Assembly: GCF_037325665.1 (NCBI RefSeq)
Contig: NC_090253.1
Coordinates: 14,881,782-14,945,781 of the forward strand
Length of the DNA: 64,000 nt
Reading direction: 5' to 3'
Source of the DNA: Littorina saxatilis
Taxonomy: Eukaryota > Mollusca > Gastropoda > Littorinimorpha > Littorinidae
How positions within the stretch are numbered: position 1 is the first letter of the stretch; each line of letters opens with the position of its first letter. Positions 10,301 through 20,849 of this stretch are shown piece by piece. Under the pieces are notes generated by a model. The model had not been told where the DNA came from and ran no database searches. It was given only the letters and a program-made list of their open reading frames with translations. The translations under genes and the position numbers were made by a program.

Positions 10301-12821
10301 AAGACTACTTACTAGCAGACTAGCAGACGACAAACAGAGCAATCACTGATCTAAATGTTAGATCAGTGAGAGCAATCCGTTGAAGAACAGTTAAGACTTC
10401 CTCCGCTTATTCGTCTTCAGTTAAGCTTATTTCTCCTTCCATAAGTTTCCTTGCAGACTGCAGTCGCGTAGTGAAATGAACTAGTGTCATTGGAAGATTC
10501 TTCTCAGTCAATGATCGAAGCACCGTAAGTTCTATGCCGACAGAAGTCACTTTGGGACAACATGACGATTGACTTTATTTATGAGCCCAAAGGCAACGAT
10601 ATCGACAAGAATGTATGCATTTGACATTAAATGAAACATTCATAGACAGTTTGCAACTAACCAGATTGTGAAAAACGATGATTTTTATCAGACGGGTATC
10701 GGAAACCATCTCTTGGTAACCTGCGTTCCTCCCTCCGTGGCGACGTGACGGCGCACATTTGTTTGTTTGTGGTTGTTAATCGCAGTCACAACACAGTTAA
10801 AAATTTTGTGTAAAATATCATCAATGTGTCCGACTCGGTTCGTTATCTGCGTTCCAATGGTTATTCAGTGTGAGTGGAGTTAGTTTGAATCGAAAGTCGA
10901 GGGTAACCTGCGTTCCATGTGTGACGGCGTGAACAAATTTGATTGCAATATTTTATAGAAGAAGTAAATTTCATTGATTCTGGCTCAATCTTATAGATTG
11001 TGTATGCAGTGTTTTGGTAATGTATCTGCTTTTCTACGTTGAAGCTCATTTGGAGTGATACGCTGATCGAAGTGAGGTACCCTAAGTGTGACATCAGTCG
11101 TATGCAGGTTACGCCTTTGAACACACTCACATTTCACAAAGACAACAATAAATGGCAACATTTAAAAAAATGCAACAGTTTTATTAGATACTATTTGAAC
11201 AAAAACAGCACAGACACGATTGTTATCAACAATACAGAACGTGATGTAAGTCGGCAAAAACGCTCCCAGTGTGTGTTCACGTTTTGGGTCGCCATTTTTG
11301 CTGGCATTTTCACAGTAAATTTTGATACATATTAACATATTTATTGAATGATCGTGGTATTTTCTTTGATTGTGGTGATTTTACTATCTCTCTGTCAGGT
11401 AATGGGTGCTTTGTGGCCAGTTTCTCTCCCAGACTGTATTGAAACATGCGTCCAAGTGAGCTGACCCCCACTTGTCACCAGTAGCAAAGAACATATACAT
11501 GTACTGTACTTGTATAAGGAACAGAAAAAGAAACAAACTAGGGCTTAAAAATGGTGTGTGTGTGTGTCTGAAAAGGGGAATCCACTGTAATCAGTTCTGT
11601 TTTGTGCTTGCAATCACCTCCGCTCAGGTGCGTGTGTCATCTGTGTGCAGAAGCACTTTTTCTCCTTTGACAAGTTCCAGTCGTACACGTATGCGATTGA
11701 CGGAGCAGAGAAGAACCGGAGTGGGGTGGTGACCACATTCTCTGCTCGCGCTTTGACCGTCAGGCCGGGCGAGTACTGTCTATGTTACATGACCAGCAAA
11801 TTCTCTCTCATGGGAATCAGCAATGTCTTCACAGTAAGTTGTCAATTGTTTTTCTAAAATTCTTGTGGTTTTATTTAGTTTTGTGGGGTGTTTTTGTGTG
11901 TGTTTAACAACAACAACAACAACAAAAAGTGTTTTTTTCTTTCAATACAGATATCATTCCCCTGTACGCAGCGTGAGCAATCTAAAAAGACGACGTCTAA
12001 AAAGAAGGAAGTTTTTTTTTCTTCGTCGTTCATGGGCTTGACTCCCACGTTCACTCATGATTTTAGCACGAGTGGATTTTTACGTGTATGACCGTTTTTA
12101 ACCCGCCATTTAGGCAGCATACGCCGATTTCGGGGGAGGCATGCTAGGTATTTTCGTGTTTCTATAACCCACCGAACTCTGACATGGATTACAGGATCTT
12201 TTCCGTGCGCACTTGGTCTTGTGCTTGCGTGTACACACGAAGGGGGTTAAGTCACTAGCAGGTCTGCACATAAGTTGACCTGGGAGATCGGAAAAATCTC
12301 CACTCTTAACCCACCAGGCGGCAGCGACCGGGATTCGAACTCACGACCTCCCGATTAGGAGGCCGACGTCTTACCACTGCGCCACTTCGCCCGTCTAGAA
12401 GGAAGTTTTAAAAGGGAACTCGCAGAAATGTACACAACTCACAAGGGGAAAATCTGACAAATCATATGGTCTTAAAGATTAAACTTCATTACTGTGTGAA
12501 CAATGATGATGTATAACCAACACAGGTTGGTCCAAGCACAGAATAAGAGCATCCTGCATGCGTGTGTGTCTGTCTGTCTGTCTGTGTCTGTGTGTGCGTG
12601 CATGTGTGCGTGCGTACGTGCACTTGCCTGAGTGCGCTCGCTTGAGTGCGCATGAACATTTTATTTTTTTAACATGTTTTTAAGGTGGAAAAGCTACTGC
12701 TTCTGTAATTTAACACACCGACCTCCTAGAGATAGAAAGATAACGATAAGTATGTGAATGAATGCTTCACTTTGTCCTGCTCATTATTTGGATTTGCTTT
12801 ACTCTCTTCCAGATAGAGTGA
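735..12821 (+). CDS. INPP5K: INPP5K/J-like inositol polyphosphate 5-phosphatase, last four exons (5' partial)
   Basis: This is the 3' end of a phosphoinositide 5-phosphatase gene; such enzymes remove the 5-phosphate from PI(4,5)P2 and PI(3,4,5)P3 at membranes. Exons are 735-897, 9425-9562, 11651-11833 and 12813-12821, all with GT/AG borders and matching phases. The first carries two hallmark 5-phosphatase motifs, PAWCDRVLW and SDHKPV. The next two form a C-terminal SKICH domain with [22 protein letters not shown] and GISNVFT, matching the INPP5K and INPP5J layout. The last exon adds only Ile-Glu and the stop, so the protein ends right after SKICH, which fits INPP5K better than the long-tailed INPP5J. 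The catalytic N-terminal part lies left of the window. The orthology is inferred from motifs; a SKICH-bearing INPP5J relative remains possible. Confidence 0.85.
1050..1311. repeat. AC-rich microsatellite block
   Basis: (CA)n interspersed with TATCACACGCGCTCACAC repeats and GCATGCACGC, then pure (AC)n to 1311. Confidence 0.95.
1529..1839 (+). mobile_element. tRNA-headed SINE, GACCGGCACGG type
   Basis: The head GGCCTAGTGGTAAGGCGTCC and GTGGGTTCGAACCCCGGCC are pol III A- and B-box like. The body runs to an (AAAC)n tail. A 14-bp target duplication TTGCTGTATTTTGT flanks it (1515-1528 and 1840-1853). Confidence 0.92.
1860..3260. other. 5-phosphatase intron, no feature seen
   Basis: AT-rich, no open frame of interest, no recognisable repeat apart from a short TG-rich patch near 2990. 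The neighbouring 3640-4550 is similar apart from the G-rich run at 4264-4288. Confidence 0.5.
3268..3627. mobile_element. MITE, AGGCCAAC ends
   Basis: Inverted ends of about 35 bp share AAATTGTCTGTTTCTGGT. GGGTCGG motifs repeat inside. A relative lies at 63838-64000 (CCCGACCAACCCTA). Confidence 0.8.
4559..5149. mobile_element. MITE, CCGTACTTTCCGGG ends
   Basis: Inverted ends TACCGTACTTTCCGGGTCAT and ACCCGGAAAATACGGTA with TA flanks. Part of its interior (ACCCTGGCCAAGTTTCCTCT) recurs at 5380. Confidence 0.75.
5184..6372. mobile_element. MITE-like element, CAGTCGAACTCGC ends
   Basis: Inverted ends CAGTCGAAC and GTTCGACTG with TA flanks, and AAGACGAA/TTCGT words throughout. It contains the retrocopy at 5541-5968. 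A right end of the same type is seen at 26640-26660. Confidence 0.7.
5541..5968 (+). pseudogene. Retroposed mRNA 3' end (processed fragment)
   Basis: An AT-rich non-repetitive 350 bp is followed by AATAAA (5896-5901), a poly-A run and A-rich tail, all flanked by a 17-bp direct repeat AAAACTGGGTCAATGAC (5524-5540 and 5969-5985). This is the signature of LINE-mediated retroposition. No protein could be recognised; it is probably only a 3' UTR. Confidence 0.8.
6704..7122 (+). mobile_element. SINE, TAGCTCAGTTGG head with ATTG-tailed body
   Basis: The head matches the 8564 family (GGTAGCGCGCTGGATTTGTA), but the body differs: CACGATTGACAAAAGGGTCT, GGCCGCGAAAGGTAAATATG, ending in (ATTG)n. Confidence 0.88.
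7253..7432. mobile_element. MITE, CAGTGGTACCTGTGATG family
   Basis: Inverted ends CAGTGGTACCTGTGATG and CATCACAGGTACCACTG, TA on both sides, about 180 bp, no coding. Confidence 0.85.
7455..8463. mobile_element. CAGTGGA MITE split by a Helentron-like insertion
   Basis: The left part (7455-7510, CCCCTTTTAAGACCTC) and right part (8352-8463, AAAGGAGGGAGTCTTA) are halves of the CAGTGGAACC MITE. The Helentron-like element 7511-8351 sits between them. Confidence 0.75.
7511..8351 (-). mobile_element. Helentron-like non-autonomous element, family A copy 1
   Basis: On the - strand it starts TACATTTAGTCAAGTTTTGA and ends in a hairpin TCGC-CTTAC-GCGA plus CTTGT. The start motif recurs inverted just inside the terminal hairpin. 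The interior has a CA microsatellite and GACAGTGCCGCCTCAAC. Confidence 0.75.
8564..8947 (-). mobile_element. SINE, GATGTAGCTCAG head with conserved central body
   Basis: The head on the right (GCGCGCTGGATTTGTATCCA) has A and B boxes. The body includes GTTATAGAAACACGAAAATA, resembling the conserved SINE domain described in molluscs. The tail is (CTT)n. A 13-bp target duplication AGTTGTAAAGTCT flanks it. It lies in a 5-phosphatase intron. Confidence 0.92.
9129..9346. mobile_element. piggyBac-like MITE
   Basis: TTAA on both sides (9125-9128, 9347-9350) and inverted ends CCCTTACACTGGT and ACCAGCCTAAGGG. It holds a repeated GCGACATATGTCGCGACAAC. Confidence 0.75.
9425..9562 (+). CDS. INPP5K: 5-phosphatase exon, first half of SKICH domain
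   Basis: 46 codons in phase 0, acceptor GCAG at 9421-9424, donor GTGAGA at 9563. It encodes [15 protein letters not shown] and ends in [10 protein letters not shown], the conserved strand-turn of SKICH domains, which mediate membrane and protein targeting. Confidence 0.88.
9925..11400. other. 5-phosphatase intron without recognised elements
   Basis: Nothing coding. The word GGTAACCTGCGTTCC occurs at about 10717 and 10903, and related GTTATCTGCGTTCC at about 10845, hinting at an unnamed old repeat. Confidence 0.4.
10348..10374. repeat. Short perfect hairpin
   Basis: TCACTGATCTAA and TTAGATCAGTGA are exact inverses around ATG. Its role is unknown. It lies in the 5-phosphatase intron. Confidence 0.6.
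11651..11833 (+). CDS. INPP5K: 5-phosphatase exon, second half of SKICH domain
   Basis: 61 codons in phase 0, donor GTAAGT at 11834. The segments [20 protein letters not shown] and MGISNVFT correspond to the closing beta strands of SKICH (compare LCYYS and GIS-PF in the human protein). Confidence 0.87.
12015..12396 (-). mobile_element. SINE, GGCGAAGTGGCG head with the same central body
   Basis: The body matches the 8564 family from the tail through TTATAGAAACACGAAAATAC. The head is different: GCGCAGTGGTAAGACGTCGG with GTGAGTTCGAATCCCGG. A 12-bp target duplication AGAAGGAAGTTT flanks it. It lies in the last 5-phosphatase intron. Confidence 0.9.
12813..12821 (+). CDS. INPP5K: 5-phosphatase terminal exon (Ile-Glu-stop) and start of 3' UTR
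   Basis: A pyrimidine-rich acceptor (CTCTCTTCCAG) ends at 12812 and is followed by ATA GAG TGA. This continues SNVFT as SNVFTIE and stops, giving the FxI ending seen in vertebrate SKICH domains. The 3' UTR runs on from here; no convincing polyadenylation signal could be chosen because the following DNA is repeat-rich. Confidence 0.65.
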   Translation: ME

Positions 12822-13030
12822 ACAGCAACATAAGCTAGTCTTGCCTTTCATCCGGAGTAGACCCAGGATCCACATCTTTGCTGCTATCCTACAAGATTAG
12901 CAGATTTAAGTCCCAAACGGTTTGGTTTCCAAACAATGAAACTATGCATTTGTGAAGCATATTATATATATATATCGTACAGGTCAATAGGACAATTATA
13001 TATATCGTACAGGTCAATAGGACAATTATA

Positions 13031-13206
13031 CAGTGGAACCCCCCTTTTGCGGACCTGCCAAAATCTGTGAGAATTAGGTCTTGGAAGGGAGGGAGTCTTA
13101 TAATGGAGGTAAATTCACCGAAGTTATGCACAGAACATCTGAGAACGGAGGGTCTTAAAAAGGAGGAAGTCTTAAATTGGGGGGTCTTAAAAGGGGGGTT
13201 CCACTG
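13031..13206. mobile_element. MITE, CAGTGGAACCCCC family
   Basis: Inverted ends CAGTGGAACCCCCCTTTT and AAAGGGGGGTTCCACTG, flanked by TA on both sides, as in Tc1/mariner-type MITEs. It lies in the 3' UTR or downstream of the 5-phosphatase gene. Confidence 0.85.
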
Positions 13207-13596
13207 TAACTGATAGCATACTGGTCGCTACAATATCAGAACCAAGTCCTTCTGTGGCAGACTGCTGCATAAATTGTTCATTCCCGGCACAATGCCATGA
13301 CAAGCAATGACTTTTTGTTTTTATCATATTGCTAGTCTTTCGTGTGCGTTGTGCATGAATCTCACAAAGCTGTTGTTTGACTTACATACATTTACAAACT
13401 TTGCCATATTTATCAGTCACAAAGTGGTTCTGAGGAGGTATTGTGTAGATATTCTAGTGTGCTTGTGTATTGGTATGTGGGAGCGCATTGTACTGCGAAT
13501 AGATTGCAGGGGATTATTGCCTCTTGAGGGAAATTTGAGGAAAAAAATTATACAATGTAATCCAGAAATAGGATGGCGGATTTAAGTTGTCAGTGT

Positions 13597-13670
13597 TAGT
13601 GTGTGTGTGTGTGTGTGTGTGTGCATGCGTGCGTGCGTGCGTGCGTGCGTGTGTGTGTGTGTGTGTGTGC

Positions 13671-13704
<34 letters not shown>

Positions 13705-13735
13705 ATGCAGTGTGTGTGTGTGCATGTGTGTCTCG
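13597..13735. repeat. GT-rich microsatellite
   Basis: (GT)n with GTGC stretches, downstream of the 5-phosphatase stop. Confidence 0.95.
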
Positions 13736-14596
13736 GTGTGTAAGCGTAACACACCTATGATTACAGTAAATTAATGTACAGTTTGATGGGATATCTTTTT
13801 ATGCCTTTGGGGATTCACAGCGTTGGATCCAGCTAGTTTGTTTCAAAAAGAATGTATAAAATGTAGAAAAGACCAGTAACATATTTAGGACCCACACTGT
13901 ATAAAACTCACGAGTCAAAGAAAGGTTTAGTGCATCAGCTGTTGAAGCTGCTGGTTTTTTTGGCAGTCATGTTTTATTAGTTGCTGTAAAAAAAAATTTA
14001 AAAAGATCTGGGAGAGAAGACTGATTTTTGGTATTAATATTTTTGTATCTGATTTTGATAATAATTGTCACTTTAGTTGACACAAAGGAAGGAGACGTAT
14101 GATTGGCCTGTTTTGTGAATGTACTTATGTGCTTGTGTTGTTTTTACTTTGATCTCATGTAGGCATGTTAGCAAATAGCTCGTCAGCCAAACACTTCCTT
14201 ACAAAAACGAGGGCAGGAACGACTGTGTTGTATTTCTTTTTTTTTTTTTTTTTTTAAATAACTTTATTGTTTGTATGCTTGTTTATTTGTTCTTATCAGG
14301 GAATGATGCAGAAATGTAGGAAAGAATATTATTACTGGCAGGACCGAAAGATGAAACAAAGACGTTGAAGCGGTTAACAGATACAGACACCGGTCAACTT
14401 GTTTACAGTTTTACCTTGTACTGTTCCTGTTAGAATTGACCTCATATCTTATGCCTGAGATTTTGTTGGAATATACCTCATATCTTATGCCTGTGGTTTT
14501 CATCAGTGTTTCTATGTATTTATTTATTTCAGATTTTGCTTGAATTTCATGACATTTGTGTTTTATGACCCATGACATTCCAAAAATGGAAAGATT

Positions 14597-14983
14597 TTTT
14601 CTTTTTCTGCGTTCATGGGCTGAAACTCCCACCTACACGTGTTTTTTTGTTTGCGTGTATGGGTCCATTTTTACCATGCCATTTAGGCAGCCATACACCA
14701 ATGTCAGGGGGTTCGTGCTTGGTGTTTATGTGTTTCTATAACACACTGAACTCTGACATGGATTACAGCATCTTTGCCATGCGTACTTGCGCGCAGATCT
14801 TGTTCTTGCGTGTACACACGAAGGGGGATATTGGCACTAGCAGGTCTGCACATAAGTTGACCTGGGAGATCGGAAAAATCTCCACCCTTAACCCACCAGG
14901 TGCGGCTGGGATTTGATCATTCAACCTTTCACATAGAATGCTGGGGTCTTGTATGATTTCACTAGGCCATAATGCGCCTGTTT
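14597..14983 (-). mobile_element. SINE, GGCGCA-type head, diverged copy
   Basis: It carries body words TTCTATAACACACTGAAC and CATAAGTTGACCTGGGAGAT; the head is more decayed. Confidence 0.8.
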
Positions 14984-16272
14984 CGCTGGCTGTCTGTGGA
15001 CAAAAAACTTAAACTTTACTGTATGTTAGTGGTGTTTTCAAAAACAAACTTACAATCAAAAATATATTAATGAGATGCTTTGATGGATAAAAGGGGAGGA
15101 TTAGGGGAGGGGGGGGGATTGTGAGGGGGAGGGAGGACGCTTATCTTGCTCCACTCTCCTCTGCCTCGAGCCCCTCCCACTCAAAGGTGGTGGGAGGGGG
15201 TGGAGTAGGTGATGGGGAGAGTGATAATCATAAATGATTTCATCGTGATATCAATACATTGAAATATAGGCAGCTGCTATTATTTTTGTTATGCGTATTG
15301 CATCAACATTTTTGCAGTATCAAAATCTTTAAGAAGGCATCCCCATTTGTGTAGTTCCTTATTTCTGACCGTGCACAACATTTTTAGCCAAAAGCAGGAC
15401 ACCATATCACTTGGGTTAATGCTTTATACCTTCAGATTCTGAGGCTTGTCAGTGTTTGGGTTAAGCAGAGATGTCCGGCATCTTAACGTTTTTGTGTGTA
15501 AACATGCCAGAAAAGAAATCACCAGCTGATCATACTTACCGGTTGATATTTCTTGAAAAATATAATGGTACATGTATTTCTGGGCTTTAGAAGTTTGACA
15601 ACATTGGCATGATTGACATAGACATAGAACACTTTATTATCTCAACGAGGAGAAACTCAGGTGTGGTGTATACAGCATTGCAATAAACAACATAAAACGT
15701 AAGAACATAAATAAAATATTGAGGTGCAAATAGTCCCCTCATAATAGTCAAGATTAGGACGACAATATTAAAATAAATAAATCTCTCTCTCTCCCTCTCA
15801 CTCACCCTCTCCCTCTCTCTGGCTCCAGTCATATCACATTACATCACAAGCAGCTGGTGCGGGCTCATAGGCACATGGAATCAATATATATATATATATA
15901 TGTTAAAAGTTGCTTAAAAGTGAGTGTTGTTTGTGGGAGCCAGGTTTTGTACTTGCGAAGGACAGTTTGGAATTGATGGTAAGCATGATCACAGTGGCTT
16001 TAAATATCCCCCTAATCACTAACTCCTCCCCAGTCTCTCTTTCTTTGTGCAAGTGTCTCCCTATCTCTCCCGTTCTCTCTGTCTCGCTCTCCCTGAACTC
16101 TCTCTCTCATCTCTCGCAGAAAATATTGAAGATTGAAACTGTTTTTTCTGTCTCTATGGACCATAAAGAAGTACAGTGTACATGTATAACAAATAATATT
16201 TCTACATTTGCCATTTGTGGTTTTCTGTGATAAAACGACTTCAGTAACAGTGTGCTTTCATTGTGCTCAAAG

Positions 16273-16402
<130 letters not shown>

Positions 16403-16549
16403 TATCATGTAGTAGTTGCGATCATGTAGTAGTTGCGATAATGCATGATTAATCTCTACATGTATAATCTTTTATTCGCTTTTTTTTCATGTCGGTTTAC
16501 GATTGTCATTGTATCCATCTTAATAGATGTTTAGTTTTAGCAGGGACAG

Positions 16550-16625
16550 ATTGTAAGACTAGGCGTCGGCCTAAAATCTCCATCCTTGAGTAATAAAGTT
16601 CGTTCGTTCGTTCTCTCTCTCTGAG
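16550..16625 (+). mobile_element. Possible LINE 3' end with (TTCG)n tail
   Basis: GACTAGGCGTCGGCCTAAAA, then AATAAAGTTCGTTCG and a short repeat tail, resembles 5'-truncated non-LTR elements. A similar tail (AACAAATAAAATTTCCGACT) lies at 295-325. Family not identified. Confidence 0.4.
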
Positions 16626-16908
16626 TTACCTGCAAATGAAATGTATCGAGTTTGACCTATCTTGGTTTTTTTAAAGTCACGTACTCTGGATTGGTTTTGT
16701 GTGTGTGTGTGCATGGTGTCATTACTTTTGTACGAAGAAACGGAGGGGTCTCGATACTTTTATGGAGTACTGTAACTGATAATATTAATAGCTTGAAATG
16801 AAAGATTTGTTGTCTGGTATGATATACAATTCTTTATTGTGATTCTTTTCCTTATTAACTTTAAGGCACCAGCTCTGTCAATGTTTGTCATAAAGTTATA
16901 TATGAATA

Positions 16909-17161
16909 TGTGACCCTCCACCACGGAATGAGTCGCATGTCACCTTTGCATGATTTTCATATTTTTACTTTTTCCTGCAGAGTTTTTTATGCTCTATCCA
17001 GTGGTGAAAACCGTTTTAGAAAAGAGCGAAAACTTTTTGAGTTATAAGCCTGTGACTAAGGTGACTCTCACACTGTTACCAGACACTCTCCGGACTTATA
17101 TCAAGCCTAGCGCAGAACCGCGTGAGGTGACATGCGACTCATTTCGTGGTGGAAGGTCACA
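16909..17161. mobile_element. MITE, TGTGACCCTCCACCACG ends
   Basis: Inverted ends of about 36 bp share GAATGAGTCGCATGTCACC with few mismatches; TA flanks; 253 bp. Confidence 0.85.
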
Positions 17162-18171
17162 TATGAGCTGTACTGTGATTCAGAGACATAATAAATTTGG
17201 ATTGTGCATATTATTATTAAATTTTTAACAAGCGATACATGTATTGTGATTCCCATTGATATTTTTTGGCCTGTTTGTTTTAACTACATTTTTTGTTGCC
17301 AGTGTGCATGTGTTTTCATGTTATTTTTATTTTTTCAGATGTGATATGTTTTGTTCAGAGAAACATAAAATCTGTTGAAAATGGAAATTGCATGCTATAC
17401 TAGTAAAAATGTGATTAACAGATTCAATTAATAGCTGCGGATGTTTCTGCTGACGTAAAAAATGAGATTATGCTGAGTACTCCAAGACATTGTCCAATAT
17501 CATCTTCAGCTTTGCATGGCATTTTAAGTATGTGTAGATGTTGGGCTGTCTATCTGTGTTTGTGTGTGCGTAGGGGGTGTCTGTCTAACTGTGTTAATTT
17601 GTATCTGTCCGGCTTCAAACATTATTAAGTGCACTAATTAACATTCCTCTGTCATTGTTTTTTCCTGAACGTTGTTATTGTTGTTGTTTTTTTATCTCAA
17701 AATAAATATCAGATTAGATTGATTCGATATTACAGTTTACACACTAACATTTTTACATTATCTCTATCGGGCTAGCTTCTGACTGCAGGGATCTTACCAT
17801 TGCTGTCTCTAGCATATCATACACTAATACGGCCACTTATCTTTGAAGGTCATTATTTACCAAGTGAACGAAAGTTTTGTATTGAACATGTTAAAATAAA
17901 AAAGGGCGAAATTTGTGATTTAATTTTGCCATGGCAGCTTGTACTGGGCCAGATTTAACAGAATGTCAGTCATTTTCAGAAATATGAACAGGATCTCTTT
18001 CTCTTCCTTCCACCCCCCTTTCCCGCCCCCCACCAGCCAAAGGTAGAAATCTCATATTTATTCATGCCAGATAACTTCAAACAGAAAAAACTATGTTTGA
18101 GGTTCTGGTCTTATGTTTTGTATACATGTGTAAGTTTCTAAATTTGTGTCCATGGCAATATCGCTTTGGAA

Positions 18172-18565
18172 TTTTTTTTCTTCTGCTTTCTCTGTGATTG
18201 TGGGCTGAAACTCCCACGTACACTCGTGTTTTTGCACGAGTGGATTTTTACGTGTATGCATGACCGTTTTTACCCCACCATTTAGGCAGCCATATGCCTC
18301 TTTCGGAGGAAGCATGCTGGGTATTTTTGTGTTTCTATAAGCCACCGAACTCTGACATGGATTACAGGATCTTTTCCGTGCGCACTTGGTCTTGTGCTTG
18401 CGTGTACACACGAAGGGGGATAAGTCACTAGCAGGTCTGCACATAAGTTGACCTGGGAGATCGGAAAAATCTCCACCTTAACCCACCAGGCGCGGCCGGG
18501 ATTCGAACCCACAACCTTCCGCTTTGGAGGCGGGCGTCTTACCACCAAGCCATTGCGCCCGTCCA
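18172..18565 (-). mobile_element. SINE, GGACGGGCGCA head
   Basis: Same body and head type as 12015-12396, including GGGATTCGAACCCACAACC and GACCTGGGAGATCGG. Confidence 0.88.
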
Positions 18566-18804
18566 GAATTGGAACTGATATGTGGGAAGTTCAAGGATAG
18601 CATCTCAGAACAGTCTTTTTCCCTTCATCATTCCAACAGGTGACAGCGATTTTTGTGGCAGCTGTCACTCAATTTGGGAAGTGAAAAATTACTTGTTGAA
18701 TCAGAGAGGAAAGTGAGAATATGTGTCCTTGGTTTCAAACGATATTTGTAGATGGTTGTTTTGTAGACTTTATTCTATTTTCTTCTTGATATCTATGTAT
18801 GTAC

Positions 18805-19133
18805 AGTGGTATCCGTTATGCAAGGCCTTGCTCCCGAGAAAGGACACTTTCTGTTGTTCTTTTGTCTCTTATCTTGACCATAGTACAGTGGAACCCCCTT
18901 TTTAAGACCTCAACAAATCTGAAAAAAATCAGGTCTTAAAAAGGAGGGAGTCTTAAAATGGGTGTAATTTTTATAGAGGTTATGGACAAAAAGTCTGAGA
19001 AAACAGGGTCTTGAAAGGGAGGGTGTCTTAAAAGGGGGGTTCCACTGTATATACCTGTCATGACCGGCCACCCGCAATATAAGGACACTTTTGGGTGGTC
19101 CGAAGGGCGTCCTTTCATTCCAGGTACCACTGT
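18805..19133. mobile_element. MITE of CAGTGGTACC family interrupted by a CAGTGGAACC MITE
   Basis: The outer element has ends CAGTGGTATC and GGTACCACTG. At 18886-19047 a complete CAGTGGAACCCCC MITE with TA flanks is inserted in it. The outer family is seen alone at 7253-7432. Confidence 0.85.
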
Positions 19134-19482
19134 GCTGGATGTGGAGACAGGACTGTTCATTTCTGTGGGGGTTTTCTTGGGGGGAAAAAGATTTCAATTT
19201 GCATTTTGTTCAACGAGAACTGTGCATCAGTACGGCATGTAATACAACCTTGCATAAGCAATTATGTCCTTGCACTGTAATAGTATTAACCCAGATTTGA
19301 TATTTAATACACATGGGGGTTTTTCATTAAAGAGATTTTGCCACTGATATTTTGTTTGTTCTTTAATGTTTATGCAGTCTGCATGTCGGATCCAAATTAA
19401 TTCCATGCCAGTAGAAACAGATAGGTGACTGTCTTCTTTAAAATAGCTAATGGAGTACTTTGCAATAAAAATTGGTGCTTTT

Positions 19483-20297
19483 TACATTTAGTCAAGTTTT
19501 GAGACGAGGGTCGTGGTGTATGTGTGTGTGTCTGTCTGTCTGTCTGTGCGTGTGTGTGAGTAGAGCGATTCAGACCAAACTACTGGACCGATCTTTATGA
19601 AATTTGACATGAGAGTTCCTGGGAATGATATCCCCGGACGTTTTTTTCATTTTTTCGATAAATACTTTTGATGATGTCATATCCGGCTTTTTGTAATAGT
19701 TGAGGCGGCACTGTCACACCCTCATTTTTCAATCAAATTGATTGAAATTTTTGTAAAGCAATCTTCGACGAAAGCCGGACTTCGGTATTGCATTTCAGCT
19801 TGGTGGCTTAAAAATTAATTAATGACTTTGGTCATTAAAAATCTGAAAATTGTAATAATTTTGTTTTTATATAAAACGATCCAAATTTACGTTCATCTTA
19901 TTCTACATCATTTCCTGATTCCAAAAACATATAAATATGTTATATTTGGATTAAAAACAAGCTCTGAAAATTAAAAATATAAAAATTATGATCAAAATTA
20001 AATTTCCGAAATCGATTTAAAAACAATTTCATCTTATTCCTTGTCGGTTCCTGATTCCAAAAACATAGATATATGTTTGGATTAAAAACACGCTCAGAAA
20101 GTTAAAACAGAGAGGTACAGAAAAGCGTGCTATGCAGCACAGCGAAACCACTACCGCGCTGAACAGGCTCGTCAGTTTCACTCCGTTTTGCACAAGCGGC
20201 GGACTACGATCATTGTGAAAAAATGCAGTGCGTTCAGTTTCATTCTGTGAGTTCCACAGCTTGACTAAATGTAGTAATTTCGCCTTACGCGACTTGT
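19483..20297 (+). mobile_element. Helentron-like element, family A copy 2
   Basis: TACATTTAGTCAAGTTTTGA at the left; TTCGCCTTACGCGACTTGT at the right; T-tract flanks. A second element (20302-20836) begins within a few bases of its end. Confidence 0.77.
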
Positions 20298-20301
20298 TTT
20301 T

Positions 20302-20836
20302 TTGAGTCACTTGAGAAAAAGTGACTCTATGTAATCGGTCAGACGGCCGGCCGGCCGGCCGTAGACACCACCTTAACGTTGGACTTTTCTCGGAAACTAT
20401 CAAAGCGATCGGGCTCATATTTTGTTTAGTCGTGACCTCCAATGACCTCTACACTTTAACGATGGTTTCGTTGACCTTTGACCTTTTTCAAGGTCACAGG
20501 TCAGCGTCAAAGGAAAAATTAGACATTTTATATCTTTGACAAAGTTCATCGGATGTGATTGAAACTTTGTAGGATTATTCTTTACATCAAAGTATTTACA
20601 TCTGTAGCCTTTTACGAACGTTATCAGAAAAACAAGGGAGATAACTAGCCTTTTCTGTTCGGCAACACACAGCTTAACGTTGGGCTTTTCTCGGAAACTA
20701 TAAAAGTGACCGGGCTCAAATTTTATGTGAACGTGACTCATTGTGTTGTGAATAGCAATTTCTTCCTGTCCATCTGATGCCTCATATAATATTCAGAACT
20801 GCGAAAGTGACTCGATCGAGCGTTTGCTCTTCTTGT
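20302..20836 (+). mobile_element. Helentron-like element, family B
   Basis: Starts TTGAGTCACTTGAG and ends GTGACTC, then hairpin GAGC-GTTT-GCTC and TTCTTGT. It has GGCCGGCCGGCC near the left end and GACCTTTGACC motifs inside. Confidence 0.7.
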
Positions 20837-20849
20837 TATATTGTGGATT

